Under the pieces are notes generated by a model, which saw only the letters and a list, made by a program, of their open reading frames with translations, had not been told where the DNA came from and ran no database searches. The position numbers were made by a program, and so were the translations under genes. Shown here piece by piece: positions 9,106 through 16,816 of a stretch of DNA of 64,000 nucleotides. The stretch is from positions 2,593,501-2,657,500 of the forward strand of contig NZ_CALSBP010000002.1 in the NCBI RefSeq assembly GCF_943373825.1, in the 5' to 3' direction. This DNA is from Aquimarina spinulae (GTDB lineage: Bacteria; Bacteroidota; Bacteroidia; Flavobacteriales; Flavobacteriaceae). Every line of letters begins with the position of its first letter. The first letter of the stretch is position 1.

Positions 9106-9175
9106 TGTTTTATATATTAAGAGTTAAAAGTTTTTCTGAAAATCAATGTACTAATAAATTGTAAATGATTGATCG

Positions 9176-9343
9176 TTATTTTGAAATTGTTATCATAGCT
9201 ATATATGTATTTGCTAAAAAAGAAATGTCAACAACTTCCCAGCCTTCTTTAGAGAACTTGTTCATAGCATTTTCTGCCTTTTCTCTAAGCTTTTCTGAAG
9301 ACCAATTTTCTGATATACGTATAACTTTATATTGTTTCCCCAT
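9176..9343 (-). CDS. DUF4177-like small protein, 55 aa
   Basis: A 55-codon minus-strand frame begins with ATG at 9343 (MGKQYKVIRIS) and ends at TAA 9176. The layout is a strand (YKVIRIS), a helix (SSEKLREKAENAMNKFSKEG), then WEVVDISF and a final hydrophobic strand. This is the typical DUF4177 pattern, in which a small alpha/beta protein carries a G-W-E-V turn. It lies 70 bases upstream of the SPFH gene on the same strand, so the two are probably co-transcribed. The function is unknown. The plus-strand frame over the same bases is a shadow. Confidence 0.7.
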   Translation of the reverse strand: MGKQYKVIRISENWSSEKLREKAENAMNKFSKEGWEVVDISFLANTYIAMITISK

Positions 9344-9380
9344 AGTTTAATAGTTTAGTGCAGTTACTGTATCAGTATAG

Positions 9381-9388
9381 TAATTTTG
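9381..9388 (+). promoter_or_regulatory. possible -7 box upstream of the lipoprotein gene
   Basis: TAATTTTG matches TANNTTTG and lies in the divergent space between the DUF4177-like gene and the lipoprotein gene at 9533. No convincing -33 TTG was found, and the leader would be long (about 140 bases), so this is tentative. Confidence 0.3.
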
Positions 9389-9431
9389 ATATATGTTACA
9401 TTTTAGGAGAAAAGAATTATAGATAAGTAAA

Positions 9432-9450
9432 CCATCACTTTTTTGGGCAT
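9432..9450 (+). repeat. 19-bp motif, copy 1
   Basis: AACCATCACTTTTTTGGGC occurs here and again, identically, at 45521-45539. Both copies lie about 80-150 bases upstream of a gene for an exported protein. The function is unknown; a regulator site is possible. Confidence 0.45.
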
Positions 9451-9532
9451 AATCATCACAATCTTTTTTTAGAATACTAATTTGTTTTATGATTCTGGTA
9501 TGTTAGCACCCTTTAATTTAAAAGGTAAAATA

Positions 9533-10090
9533 ATGAAAATAATGAAAAAATTATTACTTGTAGTATTAATAACAATCTTTATTTCTTCTTGTAACAGTAA
9601 GCTTTCGTTCGATGCAAAAGGATTTGAAGGAGTAGAGGAGAACTTAAAAAGTAAATTTGGAGATAATGCTTTTTATACCGAACTATCAATTACATATGTT
9701 GAGCAAGTAGGAACCATAATTACTACAACAGTAACCAAAGATCCGTCGTCATTAAAAATGGAAAGTTGGAATTTTAGTAACAGCTCATGGTCGCAAACAG
9801 CAGATGTTACTCTCGAATTATCTGGCGGTAAGGCTCAAGATTTTATGTTTAATTTAAATGAAGAGGTAGACTTAAGTAAACTAGGAGAACTTGTAGAAAG
9901 TTCTATAAAAAAACTTAAAGAAGAGAAAGATATTAGTGCAGTTGTTTTGAATATAACTTCTATCATGGCACCTGATGATGGAGATAAGTCAAAGATGAAT
10001 TATTTCATTCAATTAAAACCAGAAAATGGAGGGACTGATTTTACTTTCGTTTATAATTTGGATGGAACATTAGAAAAATTCGATTATTAA
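9533..10090 (+). CDS. putative lipoprotein
   Basis: A 185-residue protein read from ATG at 9533; a second ATG at 9542 is also possible. The N-terminus is a lipoprotein signal, MKKLLLVVLITIFISSCNSK, with the lipid-carrying cysteine after FISS. The mature part alternates strands and acidic segments and has no recognisable domain. It presumably sits in the inner leaflet of the outer membrane or the inner membrane. A frame open further upstream (to 9482) would bury the lipobox and is rejected. A strong terminator follows. Confidence 0.7.
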   Translation: MKIMKKLLLVVLITIFISSCNSKLSFDAKGFEGVEENLKSKFGDNAFYTELSITYVEQVGTIITTTVTKDPSSLKMESWNFSNSSWSQTADVTLELSGGKAQDFMFNLNEEVDLSKLGELVESSIKKLKEEKDISAVVLNITSIMAPDDGDKSKMNYFIQLKPENGGTDFTFVYNLDGTLEKFDY

Positions 10091-10107
10091 AAGTCATTAA
10101 TAATATT

Positions 10108-10148
10108 ACAGGTCACTATTAGTATGAAATAGTGACCTGTATTTTTTT
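10108..10148. terminator. terminator between the lipoprotein gene and gltX
   Basis: A perfect 13-bp stem (ACAGGTCACTATT / AATAGTGACCTGT) with a 7-base loop, followed by ATTTTTTT. It lies between convergent genes; the T run favours the plus strand. Confidence 0.85.
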
Positions 10149-10149
10149 A

Positions 10150-11661
10150 CTAGTTTTTCTCGATGGCGTTTTCTATTCTTTTAGTAGTTTCTTTTTTACC
10201 GATCATAGACGCAATTTGAAATAAATCTGGCCCTTGAAGCGAACCGACTAAAGCTATACGAAGTGGCATCATGATTTTGCCAAAACCAATTTCTTTCCCT
10301 GCAATCCACCCTTTTACAATAGTTGAAACATTATCTTCTGAGAAATCTGAAATGTCATTTAGTATTCGTGTTAACTCGTGCATTAAACCTGGCGTATCTT
10401 GTTTCCAAGCCTTTTTAATGGCCTTTTCATCATATTCACTGGGTGATAAAAAGTAAAAATGACTAAGATCCCAAAAATCTTTGGTGAATGTAGCCCGTTC
10501 TTTTATCGTATCTATAATAACATTAAGATCTAAGGTTGTAGAAATGTTTTTTTCAGATAAAATGACCTCAAATTGTTGGGACAATATAGTACTATCGATT
10601 TTTTGTAACTGTTGCTGTTGAAACCATTTAGTTTTTTCTGGATCGAATTTGGCACCTGCTTTATTAACACGTTTTAAGTCAAATTCTTTGATTAACTCCT
10701 GTAAAGAAAATAATTCTTGTTCTGTACCTGGATTCCACCCTAAAAAGGCAAGCATATTAACAACAGCTTCGGGTAAGTAGCCATCTTCACGATATCCAGA
10801 AGAGATACTTTGACTTTTTGGATCTACCCATTGTAATGGGAATACCGGAAATCCCATTTTATCACCATCTCTTTTGCTAAGTTTTCCTTTACCTACAGGT
10901 TTAAGAATGAGAGGTAAATGTGCAAAACTTGGAGCCTCCCAACCAAATGAGCGGTACAAAAGAACATGAAGCGCTAAGGATGGTAACCATTCTTCTCCTC
11001 GAATCACATGTGTAATTTTCATTAAATGATCATCTACAATATTAGCAAGATGATATGTAGGCATCCCATCACTTTTAAATAAGATTTTATCATCTAGAAC
11101 ATTAGTGTCAATACTTATGTCTCCACGGATTTCATCTGTAAGATGTAAAATCTCATCTTTAGGAGATTTAAACCTAATAACGTAAGATTCTCCAGAGTTA
11201 ATTTTTGCCGTTACTTCATCTTCAGATAAGGATAGAGAATTGGTAAGTTTTTCTCTGTTATGCCAATTATAAATAAATGTCTTGCCATAGGCTTCGTGAT
11301 CTTTTCTATGACTATCAAGAGCTTCAGTAGTATCAAAAGCAAAATATGCGTGACCTTCTTTTATTAATTGATCTGCATATTGCTTGTATAAATGTTTACG
11401 TTCGCTTTGTCTATACGGTCCAAATCCTCCATTTTTTCCTGGTCCTTCATCGAATGGAATACTACACCAATCGAGCGCTTCTTTAATATAATCTTCGGCA
11501 CCAGGAACGTATCTGTTTTGATCGGTGTCTTCTATTCTAAGAACAAAGGTTCCATTATGTTGCTTGGCAAAGAGGTAGTTAAATAATGCAGTTCTCACAC
11601 CTCCTATATGTAAGGGTCCGGTAGGACTTGGTGCAAATCGTACCCTAATGTCTTTTGTCAT
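10150..11661 (-). CDS. gltX: glutamate--tRNA ligase
   Basis: Class I synthetase charging tRNA-Glu. The 503-residue length is normal. The catalytic domain begins RVRFAPSPTGPLHIGGVRTALF (HIGH-type motif, residues 7-28). The KMSKS-type motif KLSKRDGDKMGF lies near residue 260. The helical anticodon-binding domain occupies the C-terminal third. The presence of both glnS and gltX in one window indicates direct charging of tRNA-Gln, so this GltX should be the discriminating type. A probable -7 box lies at 11704-11711. Confidence 0.96.
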   Translation of the reverse strand: MTKDIRVRFAPSPTGPLHIGGVRTALFNYLFAKQHNGTFVLRIEDTDQNRYVPGAEDYIKEALDWCSIPFDEGPGKNGGFGPYRQSERKHLYKQYADQLIKEGHAYFAFDTTEALDSHRKDHEAYGKTFIYNWHNREKLTNSLSLSEDEVTAKINSGESYVIRFKSPKDEILHLTDEIRGDISIDTNVLDDKILFKSDGMPTYHLANIVDDHLMKITHVIRGEEWLPSLALHVLLYRSFGWEAPSFAHLPLILKPVGKGKLSKRDGDKMGFPVFPLQWVDPKSQSISSGYREDGYLPEAVVNMLAFLGWNPGTEQELFSLQELIKEFDLKRVNKAGAKFDPEKTKWFQQQQLQKIDSTILSQQFEVILSEKNISTTLDLNVIIDTIKERATFTKDFWDLSHFYFLSPSEYDEKAIKKAWKQDTPGLMHELTRILNDISDFSEDNVSTIVKGWIAGKEIGFGKIMMPLRIALVGSLQGPDLFQIASMIGKKETTKRIENAIEKN

Positions 11662-11703
11662 GATTGTGTTTTTTAAACTTTAAAAAGTCTTACAAATAAA
11701 TAG

Positions 11704-11711
11704 CAAAGATA
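11704..11711 (-). promoter_or_regulatory. -7 promoter box of gltX
   Basis: The minus strand reads TATCTTTG (TANNTTTG), 43 bases before the gltX ATG at 11661. No good -33 TTG was found at 17-23 bases. Confidence 0.45.
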
Positions 11712-11772
11712 CAATCTTAAATATGCTATGGAAATGATTTTGCGGGATAACCCATGAAATTCTTATTACCTT

Positions 11773-12813
11773 TTAAATACTTTTCATTTCACGTGGAACG
11801 CGTTTATTCATAATCAAAAACCACAGGGGAGGGAGTAATGATAATACCATAGATGTAGGATAACCAAAAGGTAATTGAGGACTTTTATCATGATGATCTA
11901 AAATTTGATATTTTTTTGATGCTCTGTGATGATGATCACTATGTCGTGTTAGTTCATACAACATAATTCTTCCCAAAGTATGATTCGAGTTCCATGAATG
12001 AATTTCCCTTACACGTTCATAACGACCAGAGTTTTCTTTCTTTCTTACTAAACCATAATGCTCAATATAGTTAATAGTTTCAAGTAATAGGAAGCCGGTT
12101 ACTCCACTTAAAACTGCAACCAGCAATCCTAAAAGACCAAAGAAATAGGTAAGTGATGTTAGATATAGAAGAGTAATAAAAAAATAGCAGAGCATATCAT
12201 TTTTTATAGAGAAGAAAGTTTGATTGTTTTGTTTTAGTAATTTGAATTGTATTTTCCAGGCATTTATGTATTGCCGTATAGTCGAAGTTATCCAAAAAAA
12301 ATAGACAGGTTGATTATATCTTGCTGTGGCGGGATCTTCTTTAGTAGCCACGTTTAAGTGATGACCAAAATTATGCTCTATATAAAAATGCATATACAGC
12401 GATGGAAGAAGAAGAGCTTTGCCTATATATCTTTCTTTTGTATATCGATGACCTAATTCGTGTCCGACATTTATTCCGTTTGATCCCAAAACAATACCTA
12501 ATGAAATAATGATACCTATAATTTCATGAGTTTTTAGATTAGACGTAGTACAGGTAAAAATGCCGAAGAGTAAAATACTATAAACAATAGGAAGGTTGAT
12601 ATAAAGCATCCAGTCGAATATCTTTTTTTTGGATTGTAATATTTTGTGTTCGTCGTTTAAATTTTTGGTTGATGAATTTGTAAATAATTCTAGTATAGGA
12701 ATTAATCCAAAGGCGTACATAGGTGTTAGATAGGTATAAATTCCTTGTAACCAAATACCAATAATTGCCATAAATGGTATTGTGAATGCACAAATATATT
12801 TAAGATCTCTCAT
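11773..12813 (-). CDS. alkB: AlkB-type membrane di-iron hydroxylase (alkane 1-monooxygenase family)
   Basis: A 346-residue integral membrane enzyme of the fatty-acid desaturase/AlkB superfamily, which hydroxylates terminal methyl groups using a histidine-bound di-iron centre. All signature boxes are present: HELGH (118-122), EHNFGHH (146-152), NYIEHYGL (248-255, the AlkB-specific box) and RHSDHHH (290-296). About six hydrophobic segments surround them. It is somewhat short compared with Pseudomonas AlkB (about 400 residues). No rubredoxin or rubredoxin reductase gene is adjacent, so the electron donor lies elsewhere. Substrate (alkane or other lipid chain) cannot be told. Its last codons overlap a degenerate parS-like site. 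Confidence 0.88.
   Translation of the reverse strand: MRDLKYICAFTIPFMAIIGIWLQGIYTYLTPMYAFGLIPILELFTNSSTKNLNDEHKILQSKKKIFDWMLYINLPIVYSILLFGIFTCTTSNLKTHEIIGIIISLGIVLGSNGINVGHELGHRYTKERYIGKALLLPSLYMHFYIEHNFGHHLNVATKEDPATARYNQPVYFFWITSTIRQYINAWKIQFKLLKQNNQTFFSIKNDMLCYFFITLLYLTSLTYFFGLLGLLVAVLSGVTGFLLLETINYIEHYGLVRKKENSGRYERVREIHSWNSNHTLGRIMLYELTRHSDHHHRASKKYQILDHHDKSPQLPFGYPTSMVLSLLPPLWFLIMNKRVPREMKSI
11785..11800. other. degenerate parS-like site
   Basis: CATTTCACGTGGAACG keeps the CACGTG core and the GAAC arm of parS, but matches the universal parS at only about 12 of 16 bases. It lies in the last codons of the AlkB-type gene, 5 kb from the perfect parS cluster. It may be a weak ParB site or chance. 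Confidence 0.3.
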
Positions 12814-12914
12814 AACAACTTATGTTCTAGGTGATTGAATTATCATAAATATAACAATTCTATTAAAAATAAAATTGTAGATTTAGTGGTTAATGAAAAA
12901 GGAAGGTATAAAAT

Positions 12915-15900
12915 ATGGATAATTTTCAGTTCATAAAAAGCAAGTTAGAGCAGTTCACAAGAAAATACTATGTCAATGAACTTATAAAAGGTGTTATTCT
13001 TTTTTTCGCTATTGGTGTTTTATATTTTTTAATAACACTACTTGTTGAGAATTTTTTGTGGCTTAGTAGACTAGGAAGAACTATATTATTTTGGCTTTTT
13101 ATTACAGTCGAGCTCGGTTTGTTTGTGAAATTTATACTAGTACCAATTGCTAAACTATTTAAGCTTACAAGAGGAATTGATTATGAAAAAGCATCTGGTA
13201 TAATTGGAAATCATTTTCCCGAAGTAAGTGATAGACTTTTAAACCTATTACAATTAAGTGAAAATGAAAATTCATCTGCTTTGTTACTAGCAAGTATTGA
13301 ACAAAAGTCAAATGAACTAAAACCAATTCCTTTTAAGTTGGCTATTAACTTAAAGAAGAATGCTAAATATCTTAAATACGCAGCGATTCCTGTAGCTATA
13401 TTCCTACTATTGTTTGTTTTTAATAAAACAGGTTGGATCTCTGATAGCTATAAAAGAGTGGTAAATTATGAAGTAGCTTATGAGCCACCTGCACCTTTTC
13501 AATTTTTTATAGTTAATAAAGATTTGAACGCATTCGAAAATAAGGATTTTGTTCTTAAAGTAAGAACAGCTGGTGATATAGTTCCTGATAATGCTACAAT
13601 TACATATAATGATGAAATCTATTTTTTAAAAAATGTAGGCATAGGTGAGTTTGAATATAGGTTTATTCAACCAAAAGAATCTTTAGAATTTGTTATAAGT
13701 GCGAACGAAGTAAATTCGATACCACATCGTTTATTGGTGGTTCCAATTCCAGCTTTACTTAATTTTGAAATGAAATTGGATTATCCTGGTTATACTAAGA
13801 AAGTTGACGAAATTTTAAAAAGTTCGGGTAACGCAACTATCCCAGAAGGAACAAAAGTTAATTGGATTGTTTACACGAGAAACACAGATAAAGTAGAATT
13901 AAAAACTAAGGATTCTGTTATTCCTTTGGCAAAGAATGGAACCGATTTTTCTTACCAAAAACTAGTGTATTCTAATTTGGATTACCAAATCACTACCTCT
14001 AACCAGAATGTAAAAGATCATGATAATTTGGCGTTTAATCTTAATGTGATTAAAGATCAATATCCAGAGTTGAATTTGAAATCTGAAAAGGATTCTGTAG
14101 ATAATCAAACCATTTATTTCTTTGGTAGAATAAGTGATGACTATGGATTAAATAAACTGAGGTTGGTATATTATGACCGGGATAATGCATCGGATATTAA
14201 GATTAAAAATATAGCTATTAATAAAACTGTTTTTGATGAATTTATTTATGCTTTTCCGGCTGGAATTGATTTAGTAGAAGGGCGTAATTATGAGTTTTAT
14301 TTTGAGGTTTTTGATAATGATGTGATTCATAATTATAAGAGTACAAAAAGCCAGGTGTTCAATTTTAGACAACTCACTAAAGAAGAAAAAGAAAACGATT
14401 TGTTGAAAAAACAGAATGAAGCAATTTCTGGATTGAATAAGTCATTAGACAAATTTAAGGAACAAGAAGAGGAATTGAAAAGCTTAAGTAAAACCCAAAA
14501 AGAGAAAAAGAATTTAGATTTTAATGATAAGAAAAAACTTGAGGATTTTTTGAAAAGACAAAAAGAGCAGGAGAAAATGATGCAGGATTTTTCTAAAAAA
14601 TTAAAAGACAATCTGAACCAGTTAGAGAATAGAGAAAAAGAAGAACCTTTTAAAGATGCATTAAAAGAAAGGCTCGAAAGAAACGAGGAAAAACTTAAAA
14701 AGAATGAAAAACTTTTAGAAGAGATTGAACGTCTAGCAGATAAAATTAAGAAGGAAGAGTTAACAAAGAAACTGGAAGAGTTAGGTAAGGAAAATAAAAA
14801 CATAAAGAAGAACCTGGAACAATTATTAGAATTAACCAAGCGATATTATGTGATAGAAAAACATGAGAAATTGGTTAAAGAGTTAGAGGATTTGTCCAAA
14901 AGACAAGAAGAATTATCTGAGAAAAAAGAAGAAGAGAACACAAAACAAAAGCAGGATGAATTAAATAAAGAGTTTGAAAATTTCCAAAAAGAAATGGAAA
15001 AACTTAGGAAGGAAAATGAAGATTTAAAAAAGCCGATGAGTCTGGATCAGAAAAAGGAAGATGAAAATGAAATAAAAAAAGAACAACAGAAGGCAAGTGA
15101 AAACCTGGATAAAGAAAATAAATCAGACGCTAAGAAGAATCAGAAAAGTGCTGCTCAGAAAATGAAGCAGATGAGCAATGGCATGATGAAGCAAATGCAA
15201 ATGGCAGGTGGAGAACAACAGCAAGAAGATATGGAAATGTTAAGACAGATATTGGATAATCTGGTAGATTTTTCTATAGGACAAGAAGGTTTAATGAAGA
15301 AGTTTAAAGGTATAGATATTAATAATCCAAGCTATTCGTCTAAGCTTAGAAAGCAAAGTATATTAAGAGAGAATTTTATACATATAGACGATAGTCTTTA
15401 TGCTTTGGCATTACGTACTCCACAAATAACAGAAGTGGTAACACAAAAATTAACAGACATAGAATTTAATATAGATAAGTCATTAGAGAGGTTGGCAGAA
15501 AACCAAGTTGTTCAGGGTTCGGCTAATCAACAGTATACTGTTACCGGTTCTAATGATTTGGCATATTTGCTAAGCAGAACTTTGGATCAGATGCAAAATA
15601 GTATGTCGGCATCGGGAAGTAAAGGAAAAAGTGGTTCTAATGAGTTTCAATTACCAGACATTATAAAGAAGCAAGAAGAATTGAATAAGAAGATGGAAGA
15701 GGGAGCGGAAAAAGGAAAGAAGAAAGGAGATAAGAAGGGAGAACAAAAAGGAAGCAAACAAGGAGAAAAACAAGGCAAGGAAGGTAAGGGTAGTGGTAAA
15801 CAAGGAAATGAAAAGGGGGGCAAAGAAGGTAATAAAAACGATGGTAATGATAAAAATGGAGAAGGAGAGTCGCAGATGCAAAAGGAAGATATGAATGGTG

Positions 15901-16304
15901 AGTTATATGAAATATACAAACAGCAACAACAACTTAGAAATGCTTTACAAGATAAAATACGAAGAGAAGGAAAAGGTAATAAGATAGGAAGTAGTTTGTT
16001 GCGTAAAATGGAAGAGGTAGAGCAGGAACTTTTGGAAAAAGGATTTAATGAAAGAACATTGTCAAAAATGCTTAATTTAAAACATGAATTATTAAAATTA
16101 GAAGATGCTACGTTAGAGCAAGGTGAAGAAGAAAAAAGAGAAAGTAAAACAAATCAAGTACAATTTGGCAATCAAAACTCCCAGCAATTAGAGAAGGCAA
16201 AACAATATTTTAATACTACTGAAATATTAAATAGACAAGTATTACCTTTGCGGCAAAATTATAAGCAAAAGGTGCAAGAGTATTTCAAGAAAGACAATGA
16301 TTAA
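12915..16304 (+). CDS. DUF4175 family membrane protein
   Basis: A 1129-residue protein of the large DUF4175 family common in Bacteroidota. Two membrane segments lie near the N-terminus (about residues 20-42 and 50-75) and a third at about 150-172. An Ig/strand-rich periplasmic part follows (about 185-495), then a long lysine/glutamate coiled coil (about 500-740), a glutamine/methionine-rich segment and a glycine/lysine low-complexity stretch (about 935-985), and finally a helical tail. It overlaps ybeY by 8 bases, so the two are translationally linked. The function is unknown; an envelope scaffold is plausible. Confidence 0.85.
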   Translation: MDNFQFIKSKLEQFTRKYYVNELIKGVILFFAIGVLYFLITLLVENFLWLSRLGRTILFWLFITVELGLFVKFILVPIAKLFKLTRGIDYEKASGIIGNHFPEVSDRLLNLLQLSENENSSALLLASIEQKSNELKPIPFKLAINLKKNAKYLKYAAIPVAIFLLLFVFNKTGWISDSYKRVVNYEVAYEPPAPFQFFIVNKDLNAFENKDFVLKVRTAGDIVPDNATITYNDEIYFLKNVGIGEFEYRFIQPKESLEFVISANEVNSIPHRLLVVPIPALLNFEMKLDYPGYTKKVDEILKSSGNATIPEGTKVNWIVYTRNTDKVELKTKDSVIPLAKNGTDFSYQKLVYSNLDYQITTSNQNVKDHDNLAFNLNVIKDQYPELNLKSEKDSVDNQTIYFFGRISDDYGLNKLRLVYYDRDNASDIKIKNIAINKTVFDEFIYAFPAGIDLVEGRNYEFYFEVFDNDVIHNYKSTKSQVFNFRQLTKEEKENDLLKKQNEAISGLNKSLDKFKEQEEELKSLSKTQKEKKNLDFNDKKKLEDFLKRQKEQEKMMQDFSKKLKDNLNQLENREKEEPFKDALKERLERNEEKLKKNEKLLEEIERLADKIKKEELTKKLEELGKENKNIKKNLEQLLELTKRYYVIEKHEKLVKELEDLSKRQEELSEKKEEENTKQKQDELNKEFENFQKEMEKLRKENEDLKKPMSLDQKKEDENEIKKEQQKASENLDKENKSDAKKNQKSAAQKMKQMSNGMMKQMQMAGGEQQQEDMEMLRQILDNLVDFSIGQEGLMKKFKGIDINNPSYSSKLRKQSILRENFIHIDDSLYALALRTPQITEVVTQKLTDIEFNIDKSLERLAENQVVQGSANQQYTVTGSNDLAYLLSRTLDQMQNSMSASGSKGKSGSNEFQLPDIIKKQEELNKKMEEGAEKGKKKGDKKGEQKGSKQGEKQGKEGKGSGKQGNEKGGKEGNKNDGNDKNGEGESQMQKEDMNGELYEIYKQQQQLRNALQDKIRREGKGNKIGSSLLRKMEEVEQELLEKGFNERTLSKMLNLKHELLKLEDATLEQGEEEKRESKTNQVQFGNQNSQQLEKAKQYFNTTEILNRQVLPLRQNYKQKVQEYFKKDND

Positions 16305-16716
16305 TTTTTTTTACGAGACAAATATAGAGTTACCAAATGAGGCCGCATTATCTTCTTGGATTACTGCTGTTATTTCGTCAGAGAACAAAACAGAAGGAGA
16401 GATAAATTTTATCTTATGTGATGATGAGTATCTACTTAAAATTAATCAGGATTTTTTGAATCATGATACATTCACAGACATTATAAGTTTTGATAATACT
16501 ATGGGTGATCAACTAAATGGTGATATATTTATTTCTGAAGAAAGAGTAGCAGAGAATGCGAAGGAGTTTGTGGTTTCTGTTGAGGAAGAAATGAGACGGG
16601 TTTTGGTACATGGTATATTGCATTTTTGCGGTTATAAGGATAAGCTTGAAGAAGAGAAAAAGCTTATGAGACAAAAAGAAAATGAAAAATTATTAATGTT
16701 CCACGTGGAACATTAA
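16297..16716 (+). CDS. ybeY: rRNA maturation endoribonuclease YbeY
   Basis: A 139-residue metal-dependent RNase for 16S rRNA 3' maturation and ribosome quality control. The signature HGILHFCGYKD occupies residues 105-115. His105 and His109 match the first two zinc ligands, while the third position, normally His in the E. coli type HGxLHLxGYDH, is Asp115. This substitution appears to be common in Bacteroidota (from memory). The ATG at 16297 overlaps the DUF4175 gene. The last residues, FHVEH, are encoded by the first parS palindrome, so gene and centromere share bases. Confidence 0.92.
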   Translation: MINFFYETNIELPNEAALSSWITAVISSENKTEGEINFILCDDEYLLKINQDFLNHDTFTDIISFDNTMGDQLNGDIFISEERVAENAKEFVVSVEEEMRRVLVHGILHFCGYKDKLEEEKKLMRQKENEKLLMFHVEH

Positions 16717-16717
16717 T
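16692..16717. other. parS site 1 (26-bp palindrome)
   Basis: TGTTCCACGTGGAACA at 16697-16712, within a perfect 26-base palindrome with ATTAAT arms. This is a close match to the ParB-binding consensus TGTTTCACGTGAAACA. It overlaps the last codons of ybeY. Confidence 0.85.
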
Positions 16718-16740
16718 ATGTAATAAGTGGTAATAAAGCA

Positions 16741-16766
16741 ACAGTTGTTCCACGTGGAACAACTGT
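16741..16766. other. parS site 2, also terminator-like
   Basis: TGTTCCACGTGGAACA at 16746-16761, within a perfect 26-base palindrome with ACAGT arms. It is followed directly by seven T residues (16766-16772). The same bases could therefore also act as an intrinsic terminator for the DUF4175-ybeY transcript. Confidence 0.85.
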
Positions 16767-16786
16767 TTTTTTGAATAATAAAATGG

Positions 16787-16802
16787 TGTTCCACGTGGAA
16801 CA
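16787..16802. other. parS site 3
   Basis: A third identical TGTTCCACGTGGAACA, 14 bases before the mnmG start codon. ParB bound here would sit on the mnmG leader. Confidence 0.85.
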
Positions 16803-16816
16803 ATAGAATATAAATT

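Noticed and set aside
15647..15919. Minus-strand frames rich in proline, serine and phenylalanine opposite the DUF4175 gene
   Set aside because: They are complements of the lysine/glycine-rich segment of DUF4175 and have no start context or family resemblance.
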